Shown here: in pieces, positions 1 to 6,023 of the stretch
How positions within the stretch are numbered: position 1 is the stretch's first letter
Layout: every line of letters starts with the position of its first letter
Source of the DNA: Desulfobulbaceae bacterium
GTDB taxonomy: Bacteria; Desulfobacterota; Desulfobulbia; Desulfobulbales; SURF-16
NCBI GenBank assembly: GCA_024763495.1
Contig: JANTFJ010000080.1
Location: 1 to 9,447 of the forward strand
Length of the DNA: 9,447 nucleotides
Reading direction: 5' to 3'
Notes under the pieces: model-generated
Seen by the model: only the letters and a program-made list of their open reading frames with translations
Database searches by the model: none
What the model was told of the DNA's origin: nothing
Made by a program: the position numbers and the translations under genes

Positions 1-59
1 AGAAGGCACGGCCTGTAAGCGTTTCAGGGATGCCGCCATGTGCCCGTTTCAACGCTCGC
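1..59. repeat. Terminal direct repeat, left copy
   Basis: The first 59 bases are identical to the last 59 (9389-9447). The match ends at position 59, where the window itself ends on the right side. The repeat carries the motif GTAAGCGTTTCAGGG (15-29) that recurs in other spacers, and it stops inside the left arm of a hairpin (43-63). It is either two copies of a dispersed element at which the assembly broke, or the overlap of a contig closed into a circle. The genes are chromosomal in type with no replication or partition gene, so an assembly closed through a repeat is more likely than a real plasmid. Confidence 0.9.
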
Positions 60-122
60 GATAATACATCAGGTATATCGCGGCGTTTAAACGGGTGAAG
101 GGTGGTGTTCATGGAGCGCTTA
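15..122. repeat. 108-nt imperfect palindromic element (MITE/REP-like)
   Basis: The outer ends GTAAGCGTTTCAGGGA (15-30) and the reverse complement of the segment ending at 122 (GTAAGCGCTCCATGA) match at about 12 of 16 positions. Inside, 43-63 and 76-95 form a near-perfect stem of about 20 bp around a 12-nt loop (CCCGTTT..AACGC..CGCGATA pairing with TATCGCG..GCGTTT..ACGGG). No protein is encoded. The shape is that of a small non-autonomous repeat able to fold into one long hairpin. Which transposase, if any, moves it cannot be seen here. Confidence 0.6.
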
Positions 123-138
123 CCTTTTTTGTATTGCA

Positions 139-197
139 CCCATAGTCAGACGTAAACCGGGTTGATGGCAAAATATGCGGTGCCTGTGAGCAGTTAC
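139..197. repeat. Dispersed intergenic repeat fragment
   Basis: Two blocks recur elsewhere. CGTAAACCGGGTTGATGGC (151-169) matches 6785-6803 with one difference. GGTGCCTGTGAGCAGTTAC (179-197) matches 3067-3086 and 6843-6859 almost exactly. The two blocks occur in the same order at 6785-6859, so this is a shortened copy of the same element. Confidence 0.65.
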
Positions 198-220
198 GGA
201 TATTGTTAAAATTTGTGGGG

Positions 221-262
221 GGGCTTACCCTCATCTCTGCGAATTTATTTCTGAGTAAGCCC
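221..262. repeat. Inverted repeat GGGCTTAC / GTAAGCCC
   Basis: GGGCTTAC at 221-228 is perfectly complementary to GTAAGCCC at 255-262, with a 26-nt loop. A strong Shine-Dalgarno-like GGGGAGGTGAT (270-280) follows, then ATG at 284, but that frame stops after 13 codons (284-325) and overlaps the end of the gene on the other strand. No gene is supported here. Confidence 0.4.
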
Positions 263-308
263 TTAACGCGGGGAGGTGATTGAATGAATATTCGAATACA
301 GCAGAGGA

Positions 309-689
309 TCAGCTCTTTTTCATAAAAATATAAATTGCCAGGCTGAAAAGAATTGCCGCAAAAATTTTTTTAAAATTAGCGGTAGAAACATGTTCCAGCA
401 GCCTGGCCCCGACCTGGGCGCCGACAATACCGCCGACACCGAGCAGAAAACCGGCCCGGTAATCAACATTTTCCAGCCTGCTGTGAGCCGCCAGGGCGGA
501 AATTGAAATAATCATAATAGCCAGGAAGGAAGTACCCACTGACTTCTGGGCGCTGTAGCCCAGGAAAAGCAGGAGAGGAATCAACAGGAATCCTCCGCCC
601 AGCCCGGAAAAGGCAGCACCAAGACCGACAATTATGCCGCCGGCCACAAATACCAGAGAATTATCCAGATAATTAACGTAACTACTCAT
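309..689 (-). CDS. Half-size TauE/SafE (TSUP) family membrane protein
   Basis: This is a small membrane protein of 126 aa with about four hydrophobic segments (roughly residues 12-43, 50-67, 78-96 and 107-122). It carries TSUP-type motifs: a glycine-rich GLGAAFSGLGGGFLLIPLL in the first segment, a central SVGTSFLAIM, and DYRAG followed by GVGGIVGAQVGARL. Full-length family members are about 250 aa with two such repeats, so this is a half-size form. The family exports or imports sulfite, sulfoacetate and similar sulfur-containing anions, but the substrate cannot be read from sequence. The ATG at 689 follows CAGGAG with an 8-nt spacer, and the stop is clean, so this looks like an intact small gene and not a fragment. 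It may pair with itself or with another half-size partner. It is separated from the ATPase gene upstream by 327 bases of spacer and probably has its own promoter. Confidence 0.85.
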   Translation of the reverse strand: MSSYVNYLDNSLVFVAGGIIVGLGAAFSGLGGGFLLIPLLLFLGYSAQKSVGTSFLAIMIISISALAAHSRLENVDYRAGFLLGVGGIVGAQVGARLLEHVSTANFKKIFAAILFSLAIYIFMKKS

Positions 690-1016
690 GTGGTAAGCTC
701 CTGGCCCAGATAAACTGGAAGAGAAATTAAGGTTCTGGACTCTGTTTAATACTCGCTTGACGGGTATAAGTCCCTTAACAGTAGATGAAAGTTATTTATT
801 TCGTAAGCGAGGAACGAGACTCCGATCCAGAATGCTGCTTAATGTCTATAGATTCCGGCCAACTACATGCCGGAATGACGTTATAGAAATTGTCCAAATT
901 TTAGCAGACCTACGGTTGGGTGCCACCACCACATATGAAGAAGTTACCAAAAATCAAAACAAAAAATTGTTTAGACAATGGCCCTAAGCGCCTAAGTCCA
1001 CTTCCACTTTTGTGGG
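690..1016. other. Repeat-containing spacer, no gene supported
   Basis: The region holds a 22-base segment (804-825) that is a perfect inverted copy of 3589-3610. It also holds a hairpin with arms ATTCCGGC (852-859) and GCCGGAAT (869-876). An open frame on the + strand from a TTG at 757 (76 codons) runs straight through these repeats, has no ribosome binding site and resembles no protein I know. I read the stretch as non-coding, between the 3' end of the ATPase gene and the 5' end of the TSUP gene. Confidence 0.6.
804..825. repeat. 22-bp segment with a perfect inverted copy at 3589-3610
   Basis: TAAGCGAGGAACGAGACTCC plus GA reads identically on the opposite strand at 3589-3610, 2.8 kb away. 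A related piece (GCGAGACTCCGAAGATTCG) lies inside the element at 6726-6859. All three copies are in spacers, so this is a module of the dispersed repeat family. Confidence 0.7.
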
Positions 1017-2558
1017 TTAGTGACTACCCTTATTCTTTCGATCTAAACGACGAAACTGGATGGCTTCGGCAACATGATCCGCCTTAATGTTTTCAGATTG
1101 ATTCAGGTCAGCGATTGTCCGGCTTATTTTCAATATTCGATGATAAGCCCGGGCCGAAAGGCCAAGGTGGTCAATAGCCTGTTCAAGCAAATGCCGAGAA
1201 GTTTTATCAAGGGAGCAGCTATTTTTTATATCCCTGTTACTCATCTGGCTGTTACAGAAAATTCTTTTATCACCGGCAAATCTCTCCACCTGGATTACCC
1301 TGGCGGCAGAAACTCTTTCTTTGATGGCTGTCGAAGATTCACCGGCAGCCTCACTGGTCATTTCTCGAAAAGGTACGGCAGGCACCTCAAGATGGATATC
1401 AATTCGATCAAGCAGGGGGCCGGAAATTCGATTTTCATAGCGTTTGATTTCCTGGGGAGAACAGACGCAGTCGTGGCGGAAATCACCCCGATGTCCGCAG
1501 GGACAGGGATTCAAGGCGGCAACAAGGACAAAACGGGCCGGAAAACGTAAGGAGGTTGCGGCCCGGGCAATAACAACATTACCCGCCTCAAGGGGCTGGC
1601 GTAAGACTTCAAGAACATTTTTTTTAAATTCAGGCAGTTCGTCCATAAATAAAATTCCATTATGGGCCAGGGACACTTCGCCGGGCCGGGGAACCCGACC
1701 GCCGCCAATCAGTCCGGCATCAGAAATCGTATGATGGGGGGCGCGAAAAGGCCTGGTGGTCATTAAGCCTTTTTCCTCCGGCAGTAAGCCCATTACTGAG
1801 TAAATCTTACTGGTTTCCAGGGCCTCCGCAAAGCTCAGTTCAGGCAGAATAGTCGGCAGCCTGCGGGCCAGCATGGTTTTGCCGGAACCGGGCGGGCCGG
1901 TCATCAGGATATTATGACCGCCGGCAGCGGCAATCTCCAGGGCCCGTTTGGCATGTTCCTGGCCCTTAACCTCGGAGAAATCAACTTCATATCTGCTGTT
2001 TTGCCGGAAAAGATTTTCCAGATCAACGGTAACCGGAGTTATGGGTTTATTTCCGGCCAGGAAGTCAACGGCCTGATGGAGATGGGCAACCGGAATCACC
2101 TCCAGGCCCCTGACAATTGCCGCTTCCAGAACATTTTCCTCCGGCACCAGAATGCCCTTCAGCCCCTGCTTTTCAGCAGCCAGGGCCAGGGAAAGAAGAC
2201 CGTGAACCGAACGTATCCGGCCATCGAGCGACAATTCGCCAATTGCGCCGTAATCATTAAGTAAATCTTTACTGAAAAGTTCTGCGGCCGCCAGAATCCC
2301 CAGGGAAATCGGAAGATCATAGCCGGTTCCCCCCTTTTTAACGTCAGCCGGGGCAAGATTGATAACAATACGGCGATTGGGAAATTGATAACCACTATTC
2401 CTGATGGCAGCCTTTACCCGATCCTTGCTCTCCCGCACAGCTCCTTCGGGCAGGCCCACCGTAGAAAAAGAAGGCAGGCCAAAGGCAATATCAACCTCAA
2501 CCTCAACCGGCAGCCCGTCAATCCCCAGCAAAGAACCACTATGCACCCTGGCCAGCAT
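1017..2558 (-). CDS. comM: YifB/ComM family AAA+ ATPase (Mg-chelatase-like)
   Basis: This is a 513-aa protein of normal family length. Residues 1-170 form the Lon-protease-like N-terminal domain with the typical start MLARVHSGSLLGIDGLPVEV and the block NLAPADVKKGGTGYDLP (67-83). The AAA+ core has Walker A GPPGSGKT (221-228), Walker B ILFMDELPEF (302-311), the motif FRAPHHTISDAGLIGGG (271-287) and the arginine region GPLLDRIDIHLEVP (380-393). The cysteine cluster NPCPCGHRGD..CVC (350-366) is also characteristic. The C-terminal Mg-chelatase-like helical domain follows (about 410-510). In Haemophilus and Vibrio, ComM is a hexameric helicase that promotes branch migration during natural transformation; many non-competent bacteria carry it with unknown role. 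The start codon lies seven bases after the stop of the upstream selenoprotein gene, so the two are probably co-transcribed. Nothing is missing from the motifs. Confidence 0.95.
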   Translation of the reverse strand: MLARVHSGSLLGIDGLPVEVEVDIAFGLPSFSTVGLPEGAVRESKDRVKAAIRNSGYQFPNRRIVINLAPADVKKGGTGYDLPISLGILAAAELFSKDLLNDYGAIGELSLDGRIRSVHGLLSLALAAEKQGLKGILVPEENVLEAAIVRGLEVIPVAHLHQAVDFLAGNKPITPVTVDLENLFRQNSRYEVDFSEVKGQEHAKRALEIAAAGGHNILMTGPPGSGKTMLARRLPTILPELSFAEALETSKIYSVMGLLPEEKGLMTTRPFRAPHHTISDAGLIGGGRVPRPGEVSLAHNGILFMDELPEFKKNVLEVLRQPLEAGNVVIARAATSLRFPARFVLVAALNPCPCGHRGDFRHDCVCSPQEIKRYENRISGPLLDRIDIHLEVPAVPFREMTSEAAGESSTAIKERVSAARVIQVERFAGDKRIFCNSQMSNRDIKNSCSLDKTSRHLLEQAIDHLGLSARAYHRILKISRTIADLNQSENIKADHVAEAIQFRRLDRKNKGSH

Positions 2559-2565
2559 GATCAGC

Positions 2566-2910
2566 CTATGCCCTGCGGCTCATTTGTTCATACATTTCAG
2601 GATTAAAGCCGATATAAAATTCATTATCTATCTGCAGGGTTGGGGCCCGTAAATTGCCGGTGCGGCCTGAGGCATCCCGCAACACATCGTCCTTGTTTTC
2701 CGGCGAAGGACAGTATTCCTTTATCTTTTTACCTTTGGCAATCAAGACGCGCGAGGAATTTTTTAAAAGCTCCCATCCTTCCTCACCCTTAATAGTTTTT
2801 TTCCTGGCTTCGATAATTTCCTCAATGATAATTTTTTTCTGCTCAAGAAACTCCTGCGCCTTTTTGCAGGAAGTTCAGCCCTTGCGCAGGTACGCCCATT
2901 TTATTTTCAT
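2566..2910 (-). CDS. ArsC/Spx-fold selenoprotein with UTSC active site (UGA read as Sec12)
   Basis: The frame starts at an ATG at 2910, seven bases after GGAGAG, and runs 114 codons to TAG at 2566. It is interrupted only by a UGA at 2877-2875 (codon 12). Read through, the protein begins MKIKWAYLRKG-U-TSCKKAQEFL. U-T-S-C-K-K-A matches the C-x-x-C-[KR]-[KR]-A active site of ArsC/Spx/YffB thioredoxin-fold proteins, with U in place of the first cysteine. The C-terminal half has the family block NLRAPTLQIDNEFYIGFNPE (86-105), including the Arg/Pro segment and the GF motif. There is no later start codon that would give a stable product. A SECIS-like hairpin follows the UGA. The expected role is cytosolic thiol-disulfide or reductase chemistry; the substrate is unknown and an arsenate reductase role is not shown. 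I recall an ArsC-family (seleno)protein among curated families but cannot check. The main alternative is a pseudogene with one nonsense codon; the aligned active site and hairpin argue against it. Confidence 0.85.
2841..2877 (-). promoter_or_regulatory. SECIS-like hairpin of the ArsC-like selenoprotein
   Basis: Starting from the UGA (2877-2875), a stem CAGGA / UCUUG (2856-2852 with 2848-2844, one G-U pair) closes a three-base loop GUU whose G lies 24 bases after the UGA. Two more pairs (2859-2858 with 2842-2841) extend the stem beyond one mismatch. Bacterial SECIS elements carry a G, often GU, at the start of a small apical loop about 16-37 bases after the UGA. This is the structure SelB would bind. 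An alternative fold (UCCUGC with GCAGGA) competes and places its loop closer to the UGA. Confidence 0.65.
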
Positions 2911-2954
2911 ACCGTGTCTCTCCGGATGAGGATTGTTAATTTTAAATTTCAGAA

Positions 2955-2963
2955 AATATACCA
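2955..2963 (-). promoter_or_regulatory. Possible extended -10 promoter for selenoprotein-comM operon
   Basis: On the minus strand TGG-TATATT lies about 45 bases before the ATG at 2910, which fits an extended -10 (TGn-TATAAT). No good -35 is present at the usual spacing. The assignment rests on this motif and on its position in front of the first gene of the pair. Confidence 0.3.
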
Positions 2964-3014
2964 CGTTACGGCCTGACAGAGTAGAATATTAAGAAATGAT
3001 CGGTAAAAACTTTA

Positions 3015-3086
3015 GTAACTATGCAGTTAGGGGTGAAAAACTGCCACAACCGTGGATTAGTTATTCGGTGCCCTGTGAGCAGTTAC
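3015..3086. repeat. Short inverted-end repeat copy
   Basis: GTAACT at 3015-3020 and the segment GGTGCCCTGTGAGCAGTTAC (3067-3086) form the ends of a ~72-bp piece. The right end is nearly identical to 179-197 and 6843-6859. It lies directly in front of the small gene at 3111, so it may contribute to its 5' leader. Confidence 0.5.
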
Positions 3087-3110
3087 TATCAAACACAAGG
3101 AGACACATTA

Positions 3111-3302
3111 ATGACAGCAAAAGTCACGGTTTTTAAACCATATCCTTTTACAATCGGCCAGAAAATTTATATTGACGGCGGTCGTCGCAATGGTGACTGG
3201 GAAGTAATCGGCATCAGCGACAACAAGGTAAGGTTGCGTTGTCCCGTCAGCGGCAGGGAATTTGAATGGAATCGTTTTTGCTATTTTGTGGAAGAAAAAT
3301 AA
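3111..3302 (+). CDS. Small conserved-looking protein of unknown function
   Basis: This is a 63-aa protein that I do not recognise. The ATG at 3111 follows AAGGAGA (3098-3104) at good spacing, while the longer frame from 3021 runs through a repeat and has no ribosome binding site. The sequence is rich in beta-type segments (QKIYIDGG, GDWEVIGISDNKVRLRC, REFEWNRFCYFVEE) with an aromatic C-terminus. This suggests a compact SH3-like barrel, with two cysteines (in RLRCPVSG and FCYF) and no signal peptide or membrane segment. It stands alone between repeat-rich spacers. That it is a real gene is well supported by the ribosome binding site and composition; its role is unknown. Confidence 0.7.
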   Translation: MTAKVTVFKPYPFTIGQKIYIDGGRRNGDWEVIGISDNKVRLRCPVSGREFEWNRFCYFVEEK

Positions 3303-3819
3303 TCAACGCCATAATTCAAAATCGTCATTGCGGAACTCCACATTATTTCCTTTCTCTACTGATTTATTTTTTTCGTGAGTTAAAGCTGATAAATTTTCAG
3401 TTTGACCTATTTCCCCAAGTTATCATAGAATAAATATAACTGTTCAACCGCATTTTATCTGCAGCCGATTACACAAAACCGCAGAACCAGCAGGGCTGAT
3501 TTGAGAATTTTGGTAACCGTTCACCAGGGAGTTAATCTTTGCAACATTTAAGTCTCTAAGCGTTTACTAGTGCCTTAGATTTGTTCATTCGGAGTCTCGT
3601 TCCTCGCTTAGCTGTGCCTGCGCAGCATACTGGTGCTATTCAAGCAGGCTCAAATGGGCAAAGAGGTAAGCACCCTTAAAAACAGGGCATAAACTCCGGC
3701 TCCGTGAGCTGCTGGTGAACGCTTACGGATTTTGTAATTGAGGATCGGCTAAAGATGGCCTGAAGCAGGAATGCGAAAACGATGAGTTGTTTATTTACTG
3801 CCCTTTAAAGGAGATTAAC
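3303..3819. other. 517-base spacer, AT-rich then repeat element
   Basis: The first ~170 bases are AT-rich with no credible frame. A repeat terminus GTAACCGTTCACCAGGGA lies at 3513-3530, and a larger element follows at 3557-3726. The last ~90 bases form the leader of the chemoreceptor gene, with AAGGAG at 3808-3813. I see no sigma-28 type chemotaxis promoter with acceptable match and spacing. Confidence 0.6.
3557..3726. repeat. ~170-bp element with inverted ends TAAGCGTT(T/C)AC(T/C)AG
   Basis: TAAGCGTTTACTAG (3557-3570) matches the reverse complement of CTGGTGAACGCTTA (3712-3725) at 12 of 14 positions. The element contains the 22-bp module 3589-3610 that is inverted relative to 804-825, and no open frame of note. 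Its ends are related to GTAAGCGTTTCAGGG at 15 and 9403. Confidence 0.55.
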
Positions 3820-5844
3820 GTGAAAATGTCTATCAGAATGAGAGTCCTGGTTATTCCCTTAGTATTAATAATATTTTCCTGGATATTTCTGGTGGGGGTT
3901 TCATTAATACTGAAGAACAGGATGTGGCAACAGCAGCTTGAGGGTTTAAGCAGTAATCAGGCTGTGTTGGCGCAAAACAGTCTGGCATCCCTGCAGAACG
4001 AGGCTTTGAATATAGCTGCCATTATCAGTACCTATCCTGCTGTAAAGGAAGCTTATGAACTTGCCGGTCAGGGAAATGAAAATGAAGGCCGCCGGATTCT
4101 GCGTCGTAATTTTGTTGAACTCAGCAAAAATTTAAACAATACCCTGCCAGGCAGTAATTTTAAAATTCATTTCCATCTACCTCCGGCCCGGAGTTTTTTA
4201 CGCACCTGGAAATCTGCAGGCGATGGTGACAGTGGGGATGATATTTCCTCCCTCCGGCCAGCTGTGCTTAAAGTCAACCAGGAGCAAACCGGGGCAGCCG
4301 GAATTTCAATTGATCAGGAAGGATTTGTGGTCAGCGGCGTGGCGCCGATTGTTGTCAGTGGCCGCTCTCTTGGTTCCGTGGAAGCCTTTTGTTATATCAA
4401 CAATATTATCGCGAACAGCAAATTTGACGAAAATGATGAAGTGGCTCTATATATGCCGGAGAACCGGCGGAATCTTGCCCGGGGATTACAGGAAGAAGGG
4501 TTACCTGAAACAGCGGGGATGATCCGGGTATTTTCTTCAGATCCGGCACTTACGGATTCCTGCGTTGATGCCTCTCTGCTTATTGCGGCGGCAGACGGTA
4601 TCGCCAGTAAAAAAACCGGAAATAACCTGCTTACCGCTCTGCCCCTCTTTGATTTTTCCGGCCAGGCTGTCGGCGCTTTAATTTATGCGACAGATATAAG
4701 CCGGGATGCCGCCATTCTGTCCAAGCTTGACTGGATTCTTGGCGGCGGAGGGGTGCTGTTTGTGGCCCTGATCTCTCTATTTCTTTATTTTTCCAGTTCA
4801 TATATTGTTAAAGAACTCTGCTCTACCATAACTACCCTTGAAAAAAGCAGTGATACGGTTTTCGACTCATCCAGAGAAATTTCAAGCTCCAGCCAGGCCC
4901 TGGCCGAAGGTGCGACAGAACAGTCTGCTTCCCTGGAAGAGACCTCTTCAGCCATGGAAGAAACCGCCTCGATGACCAGGAGGAATGCCGACAACGCTAA
5001 CGAGGCCGACAGCCTGATGAAAGATGCCAACCAGGTTATCCGCAAGGCTACTGATTCCATGATCAAGCTGACTGCTTCCATGAAGGAAATTTCCAGCTCC
5101 AGTGAAGAAATATCCAAAATTATTAAAACTATTGACGAGATAGCCTTTCAAACTAATCTGCTGGCCTTAAATGCCGCTGTAGAAGCGGCCAGGGCTGGTG
5201 AAGCCGGGGCCGGTTTTGCCGTGGTTGCTGATGAAGTAAGAAGCCTGGCCTTACGTTCTAACGAGGCTGCCTCCAGCACTGCCGCCTTAATTGACAGTAC
5301 AGTGCAAAAAGTTAACACTGGTGATAATATTGTTGAACAGACCAACGAGGCTTTTAACGAAGTCGCGAAAATCGGTAACACAGTCGGAGGGTTAATTGGC
5401 GAAATTACAGCTGCCTCCAATGAACAGACCAAAGGTATTGATGAAATAAACCAGGCCCTGATAGAAATGGGTTCAGTAACTGATCGTAACGCGGCTGCCG
5501 CAGAAGAAGCCGCTGCTTCCGCCGAGATTCTGGCTGGTCAATCCGGCAGTCTCCAGCAGATAGTCAACCAGCTTAAAAAGTTGCTGGGAAATGCGGGTGG
5601 AGCCTGCCTGCTGAAAAAAAACACCTTGCCTGACAGGACAGCAAAGATTATTCCTCATGCTTCAACTTCAGTTAAAACGGTTGCATCTCCCCGGCCCAGA
5701 CAGGGACAGGCTAAAATAGAGGCCCCTGAACCTGTGCGGCAGGAGATAAAAAAAGAAAAGAAAAAAGAAGTTGAACCTTTGCCGAAAAAATTGAAAGCTG
5801 ATGAATTAATACCATTCGATGATGACGATTTTGAAGAATTTTAG
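3820..5844 (+). CDS. Methyl-accepting chemotaxis protein, dCache-like sensor, CheR-tether tail
   Basis: This is a 674-aa transmembrane chemoreceptor. The GTG at 3820 was chosen because AAGGAG (3808-3813) sits six bases before it; ATG 3826 is also possible, and TTG 3787 lies before the ribosome binding site. TM1 covers about residues 8-31. A ~270-residue periplasmic sensor follows, with HFHLPPARSFLRTW (117-130), GDDISSLRPAV (139-149) and GFVVSGVAPIV..GRSLGSVEAF (168-190), which resemble the dCache_3 type. TM2 covers about 305-329. No clear HAMP domain separates TM2 from the long helical signalling domain. That domain has the conserved tip EIAFQTNLLALNAAVEAARA (440-459) and GFAVVADEVRSLA (465-477). 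A lysine/proline-rich linker leads to an acidic end, DFEEF, which fits the x-[HFYW]-x-x-[HFYW] CheR-binding pentapeptide. The ligand is unknown. CheA and CheW are not in the window. Confidence 0.95.
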   Translation: MKMSIRMRVLVIPLVLIIFSWIFLVGVSLILKNRMWQQQLEGLSSNQAVLAQNSLASLQNEALNIAAIISTYPAVKEAYELAGQGNENEGRRILRRNFVELSKNLNNTLPGSNFKIHFHLPPARSFLRTWKSAGDGDSGDDISSLRPAVLKVNQEQTGAAGISIDQEGFVVSGVAPIVVSGRSLGSVEAFCYINNIIANSKFDENDEVALYMPENRRNLARGLQEEGLPETAGMIRVFSSDPALTDSCVDASLLIAAADGIASKKTGNNLLTALPLFDFSGQAVGALIYATDISRDAAILSKLDWILGGGGVLFVALISLFLYFSSSYIVKELCSTITTLEKSSDTVFDSSREISSSSQALAEGATEQSASLEETSSAMEETASMTRRNADNANEADSLMKDANQVIRKATDSMIKLTASMKEISSSSEEISKIIKTIDEIAFQTNLLALNAAVEAARAGEAGAGFAVVADEVRSLALRSNEAASSTAALIDSTVQKVNTGDNIVEQTNEAFNEVAKIGNTVGGLIGEITAASNEQTKGIDEINQALIEMGSVTDRNAAAAEEAAASAEILAGQSGSLQQIVNQLKKLLGNAGGACLLKKNTLPDRTAKIIPHASTSVKTVASPRPRQGQAKIEAPEPVRQEIKKEKKKEVEPLPKKLKADELIPFDDDDFEEF

Positions 5845-6023
5845 CATGTTACCCCTGAAAAGCTGTAACAAAAAACAAGAAATAAGCGCAGGCTTCGAAT
5901 GCCCTTGGGGTACTCCTGCAGGAGGACTGGGGTTTTCCCGGGTTGTGGGCAATGCCCGCCTCCGGGTTGACTCAAACATAAATTCGTAGAAGTGAGTATT
6001 TACGTCTGATTTTAAAAAAAATT
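5845..6023. other. Spacer and leader before the TusA-like gene
   Basis: TGTTAC (5847-5852) pairs with GTAACA (5865-5870) just after the chemoreceptor stop. A GC-rich stem-loop occupies 5937-5966: CCCGG (5937-5941) pairs with CCGGG (5962-5966), and GTGGGC (5945-5950) with GCCCGC (5954-5959) around an AAT loop. It is not followed by a T-run, so it is a weak candidate for a terminator. A 47-codon frame (5846-5989, ATG one base after the chemoreceptor stop) exists but lacks a ribosome binding site. TTGACT (5967-5972) could be a -35, but no -10 lies at the right distance. Confidence 0.45.

Noticed and set aside
757..987. 76-codon frame on the + strand starting with TTG
   Set aside because: It runs through repeat modules shared with 3589-3610 and a hairpin, has no ribosome binding site and no recognisable protein features.
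2654..2929. 91-codon frame on the + strand
   Set aside because: It is the antisense shadow of the ArsC-like selenoprotein gene, whose minus-strand product has a clear active site and family blocks.
3740..3786. TAAAG motif before the chemoreceptor gene as a sigma-28 promoter
   Set aside because: No GCCGATAA-like -10 lies at the required spacing.
5886..5970. tRNA-like fragments (GGCTTCGAATGCC, GGGTTGACTC) considered as tRNA or tRNA-Sec
   Set aside because: No acceptor stem, anticodon arm or complete cloverleaf could be formed.
5846..5989. 47-codon frame directly after the chemoreceptor stop
   Set aside because: ATG is close to the upstream stop, but there is no proper ribosome binding site, no family likeness, and a strong GC hairpin lies inside. 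It was left as spacer.
5899..6009. Short + frame containing G-C-G-Q-C and a UGA, considered as a third selenoprotein
   Set aside because: There is no ribosome binding site, the frame soon meets further stops, and it has no resemblance to a redox family; the Cys pattern comes from the GC-rich hairpin.
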